A DNA stretch of 41,622 bases. Origin: Promethearchaeota archaeon. Lineage in GTDB: Archaea > Asgardarchaeota > Lokiarchaeia > Sigyniarchaeales > SOKP01. This document shows positions 1 through 7,740 of this stretch, piece by piece. The position numbers were made by a program, and so were the translations under genes. The stretch's first letter is position 1. Each line of letters opens with the position of its first letter. The stretch covers positions 1 through 41,622 of the forward strand of contig WJIS01000276.1 in NCBI GenBank assembly GCA_014730165.1, given 5' to 3'. A model generated the notes under the pieces. It ran no database searches. It saw only the letters and a list, made by a program, of their open reading frames with translations, and was not told where the DNA came from.

Positions 1-1
1 A

Positions 2-79
2 GCTATCGCATCAACCCTCTTTGAAGGAGGAATCGTTTCTCTGCAAATGGAAAGGATTTTCTACGATACACAGCCCTAA
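2..79 (+). CDS. 3' end of a probable TnpB-like transposase gene (partial)
   Basis: An open frame enters from the left window edge and stops at TAA 77-79, encoding 25 residues ending in FYDTQP. The peptide is too short to recognise on its own. Its position, about 70 bases before a GC-rich hairpin typical of IS200/IS605 right ends, is where the C-terminus of a tnpB gene would lie, because tnpB overlaps the omega RNA that the element encodes at its 3' end. The assignment rests on context, not homology; the tail of an unrelated gene is possible. Confidence 0.4.
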   Translation, partial: AIASTLFEGGIVSLQMERIFYDTQP

Positions 80-150
80 GATATGCCCACCGGCTAATGC
101 TTAGCGGACTCGTAGGAATCCCCGTCCTTTTAGGGCGGGGAAGCTTCAAT
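80..150 (+). mobile_element. IS200/IS605-family right end with omega-RNA-like hairpins
   Basis: Two stem-loops follow each other. The first (90-107) is imperfect: CCGGCTAA pairs with TTAGCGG with one bulged base. The second (120-140) is an 8-bp stem, CCCCGTCC/GGGCGGGG with one G-T pair, around the loop TTTTA. It is preceded by GAAT and followed by GAAGCTTCAAT. A GC-rich hairpin set in AT-rich DNA, flanked by GAA and GCTTC and ending in TTCAA, is the known form of IS605-group right ends and of the 3' end of the TnpB guide RNA scaffold. The bases after about 148-150 would then be the target flank, equivalent to the guide. The exact boundary is inferred. Confidence 0.6.
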
Positions 151-302
151 TTCAGTCCCTATAGAAATTTTGCTTTTATTGCAATATTAATCTTATTAAA
201 TATTTAAATCCTAACTAAATATGTGTAGAATTTTATTTCTATTATTTAGCAAGCATTCAAATCATCTAGAAAAAGGATTATTTAGTATTATTATCTTTAT
301 GA

Positions 303-1466
303 TTGAGATATAACCATCATTCGAATGAAACAATGATTAAAATCAGATTAGGAGATAAGGAATCGGTAAGACTACCTCCCTTAGCATATGTGGGATATTC
401 CGTAACAAAGTTTTTTGATGAATTAAAAAGATTTTCTCTATTTCTTGATAAGGTAGAATCCTCAATACTTCGGATGAAATTACGTAAAATCAATATAAAT
501 AAACCTGTGTTCATAACAGGATTAGCTCGATCAGGAACTACCATAATGCTTGAAATGTTAAATAAACATCCCGATTTAGTCTCACATCAATATAAACATT
601 TGGTATTACCATATCTTCCTTTTGTGACGGGTAAAATTGTAAAAATCATGAACATTTATACAAAACCATTCGAGAGAATTCATATGGATGGAATCTATGT
701 CACACAAGAAAGTCCGGAAGCTGTTGAGGAGATTTTCTGGCAAAAATTTTTTAGACATCTTCATGATGAAAAAGAGAATAACATTCTGAACCAAAAAACC
801 CATAATAAAAAATTTGAATCATTTTACAGATTGCAGATTAAGAAATTATTATTGGAACAAAAAACTAAGAGATATTTAGCTAAAAACAATTATAATTGTA
901 CTAGATTAAAATATATACTAAAATTATTTCCTGACGCAAGAATTCTTATAATGATACGTAATCCAGTAAATCAAATTGCATCTCTAATGAAACAAACAAA
1001 TCTTTTTATAAATTTAGAGAGCCAAGTACCTATATTTATGGATTGGATTAATTTGATGGGGCATCATGAGTTTGGTCAAGCTATGAGTTTAATTAATGTT
1101 GGAAATAATGCTCTAATTAGAGAGATTCGAGATTTTTGGAAAAAGAATCCTAATGATGTGAAAGCTTGGGCATATTATTGGAATGCGATATATCAATATC
1201 TCGCAAATATTCTAGAAGAAGATGAAAGTCTTCGTAAAGCTGTAAAAATAATTCGATATGGCGATCTGTGTGAAAATTCGGGTATAGTTATTGATGAAAT
1301 TTTATCCCATCTTGATTTATCAAAAGAGAATTTCAAGATACAGAAGAAATATTATTGCAAATATCTACATAAACCTTCTTATTATGAACCCAAATTTTCG
1401 AATGATGAAATTAAGGAAATAAATAACATCACTTACACTACAGCTAGAAGATTTGGTTTTAGGTAA
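303..1466 (+). CDS. Sulfotransferase family protein
   Basis: The protein has the two PAPS-binding signatures of sulfotransferases. The 5'-phosphosulfate loop is VFITGLARSGTT at about residues 69-80, and the 3'-phosphate motif LIMIRNPVNQIASL lies near residue 216. It probably transfers sulfate from PAPS to a sugar, lipid or small-molecule hydroxyl in the cytoplasm; the substrate cannot be read from sequence. Its length (about 387 residues) fits the Sulfotransfer_3-type families. The track start is TTG at 303. ATG at 333 (MIKIRLGD) is an equally good start, and neither has a clear ribosome binding site. It sits next to the transposon end and converges with a methyltransferase gene, an arrangement common in accessory surface-polymer regions. 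Confidence 0.8.
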   Translation: MRYNHHSNETMIKIRLGDKESVRLPPLAYVGYSVTKFFDELKRFSLFLDKVESSILRMKLRKININKPVFITGLARSGTTIMLEMLNKHPDLVSHQYKHLVLPYLPFVTGKIVKIMNIYTKPFERIHMDGIYVTQESPEAVEEIFWQKFFRHLHDEKENNILNQKTHNKKFESFYRLQIKKLLLEQKTKRYLAKNNYNCTRLKYILKLFPDARILIMIRNPVNQIASLMKQTNLFINLESQVPIFMDWINLMGHHEFGQAMSLINVGNNALIREIRDFWKKNPNDVKAWAYYWNAIYQYLANILEEDESLRKAVKIIRYGDLCENSGIVIDEILSHLDLSKENFKIQKKYYCKYLHKPSYYEPKFSNDEIKEINNITYTTARRFGFR

Positions 1467-1491
1467 TGGAAAAATAGAATAAGATTTAACA

Positions 1492-2148
1492 TTAAGATTT
1501 TCGAAAAACACAAAACACTAAACTTAAATCCCTTGTTATGTTCTCTGCTTTAAAAAAGATTGGAAGTAATGAGGAATAAATAGCAAGCTTTCTAAAACCA
1601 ACAGATTCAATTAAATCAACTATCTCATCAATACTTTTAATAAAAATGTGAGTCTCATCACCAGAAAAAAAGAGATCATATATGATTTTACTAAGCTTAT
1701 TATTAACTGTGGGAACTTGACAAAAAAACAATCCTTCCTCATTTAATTGATTATGTATGTTTATTAAAGCAGTTTTTGGATCTTCTAAATGTTCTATGAT
1801 ATCCATTGCTGTAATTACGTCGAATTTCTTATTAAAGGGGATTCCATCTTGAATATTACATACTCTAAGGGGGCAAGTTAATTTTTCTTTCGCCCGCTCT
1901 ACAGCAAACTTCGAAATATCTACACCACAAATATCAAAATTCTTTTCCATCAGTTGTAAAAAATGCCCAAATGCACAACCAATGTCTAAAAGAGTTTTAT
2001 GATGGTTAGCAAAAGATAGAACTTTTTTTCTAAATTTCTTGACTCTCCACTTATTAAGTTGAACCAATAGTTCATATCCCCCTAATTCTCCAAAATGTGT
2101 ATGATCTCCATAAAAATAGTCCTTTGAATAAGTCTCTGAATCGTCCAT
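1492..2148 (-). CDS. Class I SAM-dependent methyltransferase
   Basis: A Rossmann-fold methyltransferase of 218 residues. Motif I is LLDIGCAFGHFLQLM near residue 55, the acidic residue binding the SAM ribose is in ICGVDIS, and the post-I region reads FDVITAMDIIEHLEDP, typical of the UbiE/Methyltransf_11 group. The C-terminal part contains QVPTVNNKLSKI, as seen in small-molecule and glycan methyltransferases. The substrate is unknown. The ATG start follows an AT-rich leader. It is convergent with the sulfotransferase gene, 25 bp away, so the two are not co-transcribed, although both are group-transfer enzymes. Confidence 0.85.
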   Translation of the reverse strand: MDDSETYSKDYFYGDHTHFGELGGYELLVQLNKWRVKKFRKKVLSFANHHKTLLDIGCAFGHFLQLMEKNFDICGVDISKFAVERAKEKLTCPLRVCNIQDGIPFNKKFDVITAMDIIEHLEDPKTALINIHNQLNEEGLFFCQVPTVNNKLSKIIYDLFFSGDETHIFIKSIDEIVDLIESVGFRKLAIYSSLLPIFFKAENITRDLSLVFCVFRKS

Positions 2149-2343
2149 TATTATCTAATTAATTAAAATTATAAATGGCATATTAAATTTGTTTTATATT
2201 AGTTTCGAAATAATTTTAATTTTTTCTCTAAATACTTTTGAATTACATTTCGAATAGATTTCTGAATAATGCATGAAAGTGAAGAAAGAATATTAAATTC
2301 TGTAAACTTGATACTAATTATATACAATAATTAGGTATTAATT

Positions 2344-3468
2344 ATGAATACAGATAGAATTAGAAAAATTCGAAATCATAAGGATTTTGATGATATTGAA
2401 GCGCTACTTATAAGTAAAAAAGAAAATGTTATATATTCACTCGGATTTAAAATCGAAAGTGAGACTAAAATTCTAATACCAAGTAATTCGACAAATAAAT
2501 TTGAAAATGTAATTGTTTTTTTAAATGCGCTTGAATATGACCAAGCTAAGGAAAAGATTGAAAACCAAAAAGAGTTAAGTGAGATGACTGATATTATTAA
2601 ATTACCTCCAAAGGGGAATGAATTTATCAGTAAAAAGGTCAGAGACTTAAATCTGCAAAAAGTGGGATTTGAAGATAATTATATAACTGTCAAAATATTT
2701 CAAGAATGGAAAAAAATTTTTAAAAGTATTGATTTTATTCCCTCCTCATCCATAATTTCAGATGCAAGAGTGATAAAAACTGATGATGAAATTAAGAAGA
2801 TGAAACAAGCTGCAAAATTTGGAGAGCTCGGATTTCAAACAATATATGAAAATATAAAAGAAGGAATGACTGAAAAAGAACTTGCTGCTATGGCAGAATA
2901 TGAAATGCGTAAAGCAGGATCAAATGGTCCTTCGTTTGAAACGATTGTTGCTTCCGGAAAACAATCTTCATTCCCTCATGCTATCACTTCAGAAAAGAAG
3001 GTTGAATATGGAGATATAATTATTGTTGATCTTGGAGCTATTTATAATGGATATTGTTCAGATATGACTAGAACATTTATCTTTAATAGGCAAGATTCTA
3101 AAATTGATAAAAAAAAGGCAGAATTGGTGAATATTGTTAATGAATGCCAAAAATTTGTATTACAAAATATTAAAGCAGGAGAGAAAGGAAGAGATATTGA
3201 CAAGCTTTCTCGAAAGTTTTTCAAAGAACACAAAAAGGAATGGGCTTCACGATATATTCATAGTTTAGGTCATGGAGTCGGTATCGATATCCATGAAGAT
3301 CCTTACTTGAGTCCGATTTCAGATGATGTTCTTAAAGAAGGAATGTGTGTGACTGTGGAACCGGGACTTTATATACCCGAATTAGGAGGGGCAAGAACAG
3401 AGGATTTGATTCTAATAAATGAAGAAGGTTTTGAATATTTGACAAACATGGAGAAATATTATTATTAG
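2344..3468 (+). CDS. M24 family metallopeptidase (Xaa-Pro dipeptidase/aminopeptidase P type)
   Basis: Residues 1-130 form the creatinase-type N-terminal domain and residues about 145-370 the pita-bread catalytic domain. All five dinuclear metal ligands are visible: two Asp in VDLGAIYNGYCSDMTRTF (about 229 and 240), His in SLGHGVG (about 309), Glu in TVEPGLY (about 338) and Glu in ARTEDL (about 352). The second conserved His is in DIHEDP. This is the full set for cleaving the bond before proline in peptides. Length 374 is normal for archaeal PepQ-like proteins. The gene stands alone with its own AT-rich leader and an ATG start. Confidence 0.92.
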   Translation: MNTDRIRKIRNHKDFDDIEALLISKKENVIYSLGFKIESETKILIPSNSTNKFENVIVFLNALEYDQAKEKIENQKELSEMTDIIKLPPKGNEFISKKVRDLNLQKVGFEDNYITVKIFQEWKKIFKSIDFIPSSSIISDARVIKTDDEIKKMKQAAKFGELGFQTIYENIKEGMTEKELAAMAEYEMRKAGSNGPSFETIVASGKQSSFPHAITSEKKVEYGDIIIVDLGAIYNGYCSDMTRTFIFNRQDSKIDKKKAELVNIVNECQKFVLQNIKAGEKGRDIDKLSRKFFKEHKKEWASRYIHSLGHGVGIDIHEDPYLSPISDDVLKEGMCVTVEPGLYIPELGGARTEDLILINEEGFEYLTNMEKYYY

Positions 3469-3570
3469 TAGATCGATTTTAAATTCTTTTTCATAGAAAA
3501 ATTTATTATTACTTATTTTATTAATAATTAAGAATAGTTCTAATAGAAATAAAATTCAAGAGAGTTAAAA

Positions 3571-4017
3571 ATGGTAAAGACCATAGAATTAAGCACTGGA
3601 TTAGAATTAGAATTTGATGAGAAAGCCCCGCACACGTTATATGAAATAATTATAAGTAACATTTTAATTCCTAGATACAAAGAAAATGCCGATTGGAATT
3701 TTTCACTGAATATTATCTTAGAAGAGATGAATCGAATAATAAAGGATTATGATCTAGACCCAAAACTGAAATTGGGATTATTAAACCAAGTAGAAGAGCA
3801 TTTGGATAAAGACATAGAGGAATTAACGGGTGTAGCAAAAATTGAAATCTTATTTCTAAACATGGATGATTATGTGTTAGATATTGAAAAACTTATTTCA
3901 GCAGGACTAGATAAGCAAGAATTACGAAATCAGATGGCGAAATTAATTCAACCACTCACATTGTTTGAAATAGGAGAGTTATTTATCTATTTAGGAAAAA
4001 ATGCGTTCTTAAAGTGA
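3571..4017 (+). CDS. Hypothetical protein, 148 residues
   Basis: I do not recognise a family. The protein is acidic, soluble and mostly helical, with no membrane segment or signal peptide, no cysteines and no metal motif. It opens with a short beta-like segment (VKTIELSTGLELEFDE), followed by four or five amphipathic helices. The ATG start follows the purine-rich AAGAGAG, a plausible ribosome binding site. It lies between the M24 peptidase and the convergent PEP-synthase-like genes. Codon use looks like that of its neighbours, so it is probably a real gene, perhaps lineage-specific. Confidence 0.6.
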   Translation: MVKTIELSTGLELEFDEKAPHTLYEIIISNILIPRYKENADWNFSLNIILEEMNRIIKDYDLDPKLKLGLLNQVEEHLDKDIEELTGVAKIEILFLNMDDYVLDIEKLISAGLDKQELRNQMAKLIQPLTLFEIGELFIYLGKNAFLK

Positions 4018-4054
4018 ATAATCAATTTATTTAATAATACTTTCTTTTATATAT

Positions 4055-5026
4055 CTATTTTAATGTTGTAATTGGTCTAGTTTGAAGTATATATAGATTA
4101 TCATTCATAATAGCCCATTCAATATCTTGAGGATAGTTATATTTATCCTCAATTTTTACTCCAATTTTTCGTAGCATATCAATTTGCTGACTCGATAAAC
4201 AGCAAACATCTCTTTTACTTTTCTCGGAGTCAATTATTTGAGTGCAAGATTTTTCAGGATGAGGGATTGAAATTTTCTCCTTTCTACCAATAATTCTTTT
4301 TATAACTTCTCCAGTATCTTTATCGATAATTAGCGTATCAGGAACAACTTTATTGTCGGCAATAGTTTCACCTAAACCCCAGTTAGAATTAATTAATATC
4401 TGACTTTTATTGCCATTAAGCACGTTTGCAGTGAACATTACTCCGGAAATCTCAGAAAATACCATTAACTGAATTATTACCGCCATTGAGATATCTTTTA
4501 ATGATAAATTAGCTCCTTTTTTTTTCATTTGAGAAATATATAATAATGCACTCGGAGAAAATAGAGAGATCCAACACTTTTTAATAGATTCTTTAATATC
4601 GTTATAGGAATTTTGATAGAGATATGAATTAGCTTGTCCTGCGAATGAGGCAAAATCCAAGTCTTCAATAGTTGCTGAGGAACGCACAGCAAATGAGATA
4701 TCTGACTTTCTATCAAGTAAAAGTTTCTGATATGCATTTTCTATCTCAATTGTAATTTTATGTGGAAGTTGTGTTTTTCTTAAATAGGAAGTTATACCTT
4801 TTGAGAGTTCTAAAACTTCTTGCACTTTAAAATCATTTTTCATTAGTTCCATTAATTCTTTAGAATACATTGAATTTTTCAAGAACTCCTTATATGCTTT
4901 TGTTGTGAGAATAAAACCAGGGGGAACATTTAGATTATCCTTGCATAAAACTATTAAATTTGATCCTTTACCGCCTAATTCATTGAGATCTTCACTACAT
5001 TCAGAAAAAAACTTTATATATTGCAT
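4055..5026 (-). CDS. PEP synthase/PPDK-type ATP-binding subunit (stand-alone PPDK_N domain)
   Basis: The whole 323-residue protein matches the ATP-grasp N-terminal domain of pyruvate phosphate dikinase and PEP synthase. Visible motifs are ELGGKGSNL near the start, FAVRSSATIEDLDFASFAGQ in the middle, SEISGVMFTANV, NWGLGETIADNKVVPD, and the closing QDIEWAIMNDNLYILQTRP. In PEP synthase this domain phosphorylates a histidine on a swivelling domain, which then passes phosphate to pyruvate. Here the protein ends at the domain boundary; the histidine domain is encoded by the gene just upstream (45 bp gap), and no PEP/pyruvate-binding barrel is present. The phosphate acceptor is therefore unknown. 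Phenylphosphate synthase and rifampicin phosphotransferase are known relatives with other acceptors. Confidence 0.88.
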   Translation of the reverse strand: MQYIKFFSECSEDLNELGGKGSNLIVLCKDNLNVPPGFILTTKAYKEFLKNSMYSKELMELMKNDFKVQEVLELSKGITSYLRKTQLPHKITIEIENAYQKLLLDRKSDISFAVRSSATIEDLDFASFAGQANSYLYQNSYNDIKESIKKCWISLFSPSALLYISQMKKKGANLSLKDISMAVIIQLMVFSEISGVMFTANVLNGNKSQILINSNWGLGETIADNKVVPDTLIIDKDTGEVIKRIIGRKEKISIPHPEKSCTQIIDSEKSKRDVCCLSSQQIDMLRKIGVKIEDKYNYPQDIEWAIMNDNLYILQTRPITTLK

Positions 5027-5071
5027 TTCTAATTGGTTTTATTATGGAATTATTGAACTAATTTATCTCAT

Positions 5072-5431
5072 TCAATCATCTACCAAGTATAAGATACCTA
5101 AATTATCATCCTTAGTAACTATTTTAACATTCTTTCCATCCAAGGACTTTAATTTCTTGGGTTTCATATCTAGGGCCATGATACAGGGGAGATCGTATTC
5201 TCTAGAAACTATTGCTAGATGTGATCCCGAACCACCAGTTGTGCAAATAACTCCTGATAAATCCTGAAGGATAGGACCTAAAGTAGTTGTTCCAGCATCT
5301 TCCACAGCACAAATTCTTCCTTTTGCATTATCAAACAGAGCTATAACATCCTGAACTGTCTTGATAAATACTAACTCTCCGATTACTTCCTTATCGGATG
5401 CACAAGAAAGGCCTTTTCCTAACTTTTTCAT
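5072..5431 (-). CDS. PEP-utilising enzyme swivelling (phosphohistidine) domain, stand-alone
   Basis: The protein of about 119 residues is a PEP-utilisers mobile domain and little else. The catalytic loop CTTGGSGSHLAIVSREYDLP matches the family pattern TxGGxxSHxAIxxRE, and its His is the phosphocarrier. It ends with DGKNVKIVTKDDNLG, the usual end of the domain. The track extends to a TTG at 5455, but the ATG at 5431 (MKKLGKGL) gives the more natural start. It is transcribed first, followed after 45 bp by the ATP-grasp partner. Together the two supply ATP-dependent autophosphorylation of histidine; the third, acceptor-binding part of a PEP synthase is missing. Confidence 0.88.
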   Translation of the reverse strand: MKKLGKGLSCASDKEVIGELVFIKTVQDVIALFDNAKGRICAVEDAGTTTLGPILQDLSGVICTTGGSGSHLAIVSREYDLPCIMALDMKPKKLKSLDGKNVKIVTKDDNLGILYLVDD

Positions 5432-5565
5432 TTGTATCCCAATTGTAATGAACAAGTTATAAATATTAAAAGTATTTTAAGTGTTAAAATGATATTTAGA
5501 TTGATTAAAATAAATTAACCTAAATAAACCTTTATAATAATAAAAATTTAATTACCTAATTAAAG

Positions 5566-6723
5566 ATGAATATAAAACACGCCAATAAAATAATAGCTCA
5601 TGTTTCAGAAACTTTAGACGCACAAATAAATAAAAGAGGACTCTTGGAGTCTCAATTATTTCCCGTTACTGCTTATATATGTGTCTCATTTTACAATGCC
5701 TACGATATGTTGTATGATATTCTGAAAAAAATTTCAGAAAAAACAACGCCCGAAAAAATGGGTAAAGAGAGTCGTAAAATACTTTCTGAATTGCAAGCCC
5801 TTACAATTAATTACATTCCTCTCTATTATTTTGAGGGAAGAATGGGTGAAATTCATAGGAAGGGGGGTGATCCAAGAGCAGAAAGTGAAGAGAAAAGAGA
5901 GGAATCCTTATTTGTTTTGGATTTCTGGGAAAGATTAGCATCTTCATATCATCTTGATGATAAACTCTTTGTAAGTGATTTAAATAATAAAAATATAGCT
6001 CTTGATCAACCTGATATTGATTGGACCATTCAGCAATTACAAAATGTGGAAATTGACGAGGCTAAGAAATTAAAAAGATATATGACTAACCTTGAAGTAT
6101 TTTCTTTTTTAGATGAATGTGAAGCTAGAGCAAAATTATGCGATCATGGTCCTTATCCTATAAATGATGAGGAGATTTTAGTGTTTAGGGAAATTTCTCA
6201 TCTATATGATGGAGGGGAACCTCATTTTCCTTGGTCTAAAACAAAAACTAAGGCGCCATATAAAAATATAGCATTTGCTCTTAGATTAAAAAATGTTACC
6301 GCTTCGTTTGATAATTTCGCAACAATGGAGACAGAACCAAAAACTTTTAACGATAGAATCACAGGAGTGGCTCTTATGACTAGAATAGGAGATAAAATCA
6401 AACCACTTGAGTTAGATATATTAGAGGAATTTAATGATTATGCTGTGAATGCTCAAAAGGAGTTATATGTAAAATTTTCTCAATGGGATAGACGTGAAAA
6501 ACTTATCGCAGGGGCTTACGCCTATTGTTATGGATATGCAAGATATAGCAATTTTGTTGGTATAACCGATGAATTTGATTGGAGTTTAACCGATAGAACG
6601 ATGGAAAAATATATCCCTGAATTTATGGAAACTGATTTTGATAAAGGAATAACAAGACACTTCAGAACTCCAAGGAAAAAGAAAAAGGAAGGTCCTTCAT
6701 TATATTTATTTCCGGAGGAATAG
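5566..6723 (+). CDS. Conserved hypothetical protein, 385 residues, paired with a CrtC-like protein
   Basis: I do not recognise a family. The protein is soluble and charged, without a signal peptide or membrane helices. The first 110 residues look helical; the central part contains DECEARAKLCDHGPYPIND, and the C-terminal half is rich in aromatic and acidic residues (for example YAYCYGYARYSNFVG), ending in a basic KKKKE stretch. The downstream gene begins 9 bp after this stop, and its likely ribosome binding site (GGAGG, 6714-6718) lies inside this coding region, so the two are almost certainly co-translated. The partner is lipocalin-like, so a role in modifying a hydrophobic small molecule or lipid is possible but unproven. 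Confidence 0.65.
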   Translation: MNIKHANKIIAHVSETLDAQINKRGLLESQLFPVTAYICVSFYNAYDMLYDILKKISEKTTPEKMGKESRKILSELQALTINYIPLYYFEGRMGEIHRKGGDPRAESEEKREESLFVLDFWERLASSYHLDDKLFVSDLNNKNIALDQPDIDWTIQQLQNVEIDEAKKLKRYMTNLEVFSFLDECEARAKLCDHGPYPINDEEILVFREISHLYDGGEPHFPWSKTKTKAPYKNIAFALRLKNVTASFDNFATMETEPKTFNDRITGVALMTRIGDKIKPLELDILEEFNDYAVNAQKELYVKFSQWDRREKLIAGAYAYCYGYARYSNFVGITDEFDWSLTDRTMEKYIPEFMETDFDKGITRHFRTPRKKKKEGPSLYLFPEE

Positions 6724-6731
6724 ACCAAAAA

Positions 6732-7643
6732 ATGAATTCAAATACTGCTGGAGAGAACTCAAACGATGATTACCTTCATGAGCCTGATGAAAGAGATAAA
6801 TGGAGAGAAGCATATTATTTTAATTGGGTTGATCTTGATAATAAAGTTTCTGGGTTTTCGACACTGGCAATTTTACCAAATATAATGAAACGAGAATTTG
6901 TGTTTCTCCTTTATTATAACAATCATACGGAAGCCTATTACAGAGAACCCGATTTAGAAAGCTATGATGCAGATATTAGCAGTATGCTAATAGATAAGCG
7001 ATTGAAATATAGTATGGTAAAGCCTCTTGAAAAATGGAGAATAGAGTATAAATCTCGTAAATTGAGTTTTGATATTACATTTGAAAATAGATATCCATTA
7101 TATTATTTCGGTAAAGACTCCTCCGCATCTTGGCACCGACATTTTGAAGCATCTGGAAAGATCGAGGGAACTTTAAAATTAAAAAATAATACGGAATTTA
7201 AGATTAAAGGATTCGGTCAGAGAGATAAAAGTTGGGGTTATAGGGATTGGCATCAGTTTGATAAATGGTTTGCGGGACATTTTCAATTTGAGAATTGGAC
7301 ATGTGGTTTCCGAAAAGATTATGTTAATGGTAAAGTGGATCTCTCTGGGTATATTGGGAGAGAGCAGCAGAATAATCAATTATCAAGTATGGAAATTGAT
7401 GTCAAATATGATAGTGATGCATTTAATAGTCCTTTAGAAACTATTTATACCTTTTCTGATATAAAGGGTAATAAATTTAGGATAAAGGCAAAAAGGATAG
7501 GAAAAAAATCCTTTATGAGATTTGCGAGAGATTTTGATAAAGGATATACTGAATTATTTGAGCAAATGGTAATTATGAAGGACTTAGATTCTGGTGAAAT
7601 TGGGAGTGGAATGTCTGAGCAATTAAGAACGGTTTTGAGTTAA
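6732..7643 (+). CDS. CrtC/AttH-like lipocalin-fold protein (DUF7064/7065-like)
   Basis: The telling motif is GFGQRDKSWGYRDW near residues 160-174, which matches the G.RD.SWG.RDW signature of proteins related to hydroxyneurosporene synthase CrtC, AttH and Diels-Alderase-type lipocalins. The tandem beta-rich layout fits: many short strands such as FVFLLYYNNHTEAYYRE in the first half, and WFAGHFQFENWTCGF just after the motif. Family members act on terpenoids, carotenoids or other hydrophobic compounds, by hydration or cyclisation where known; many have no assigned reaction. It follows the 385-residue unknown protein by 9 bp in one operon. Specific function not assigned. Confidence 0.7.
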   Translation: MNSNTAGENSNDDYLHEPDERDKWREAYYFNWVDLDNKVSGFSTLAILPNIMKREFVFLLYYNNHTEAYYREPDLESYDADISSMLIDKRLKYSMVKPLEKWRIEYKSRKLSFDITFENRYPLYYFGKDSSASWHRHFEASGKIEGTLKLKNNTEFKIKGFGQRDKSWGYRDWHQFDKWFAGHFQFENWTCGFRKDYVNGKVDLSGYIGREQQNNQLSSMEIDVKYDSDAFNSPLETIYTFSDIKGNKFRIKAKRIGKKSFMRFARDFDKGYTELFEQMVIMKDLDSGEIGSGMSEQLRTVLS

Positions 7644-7740
7644 CTAGTATATAATCTCATAATTATTTTCCAAATTTATCTTTTATTTTTCATTTTTAAT
7701 AAGAATTATAAACTCTAATGAGTATTATTCCTAATCTCAT

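Noticed and set aside
4905-5267. 120-residue plus-strand ORF across the two PEP-synthase-like genes
   Set aside because: Both genes on the opposite strand have unmistakable motifs; this frame is their shadow.
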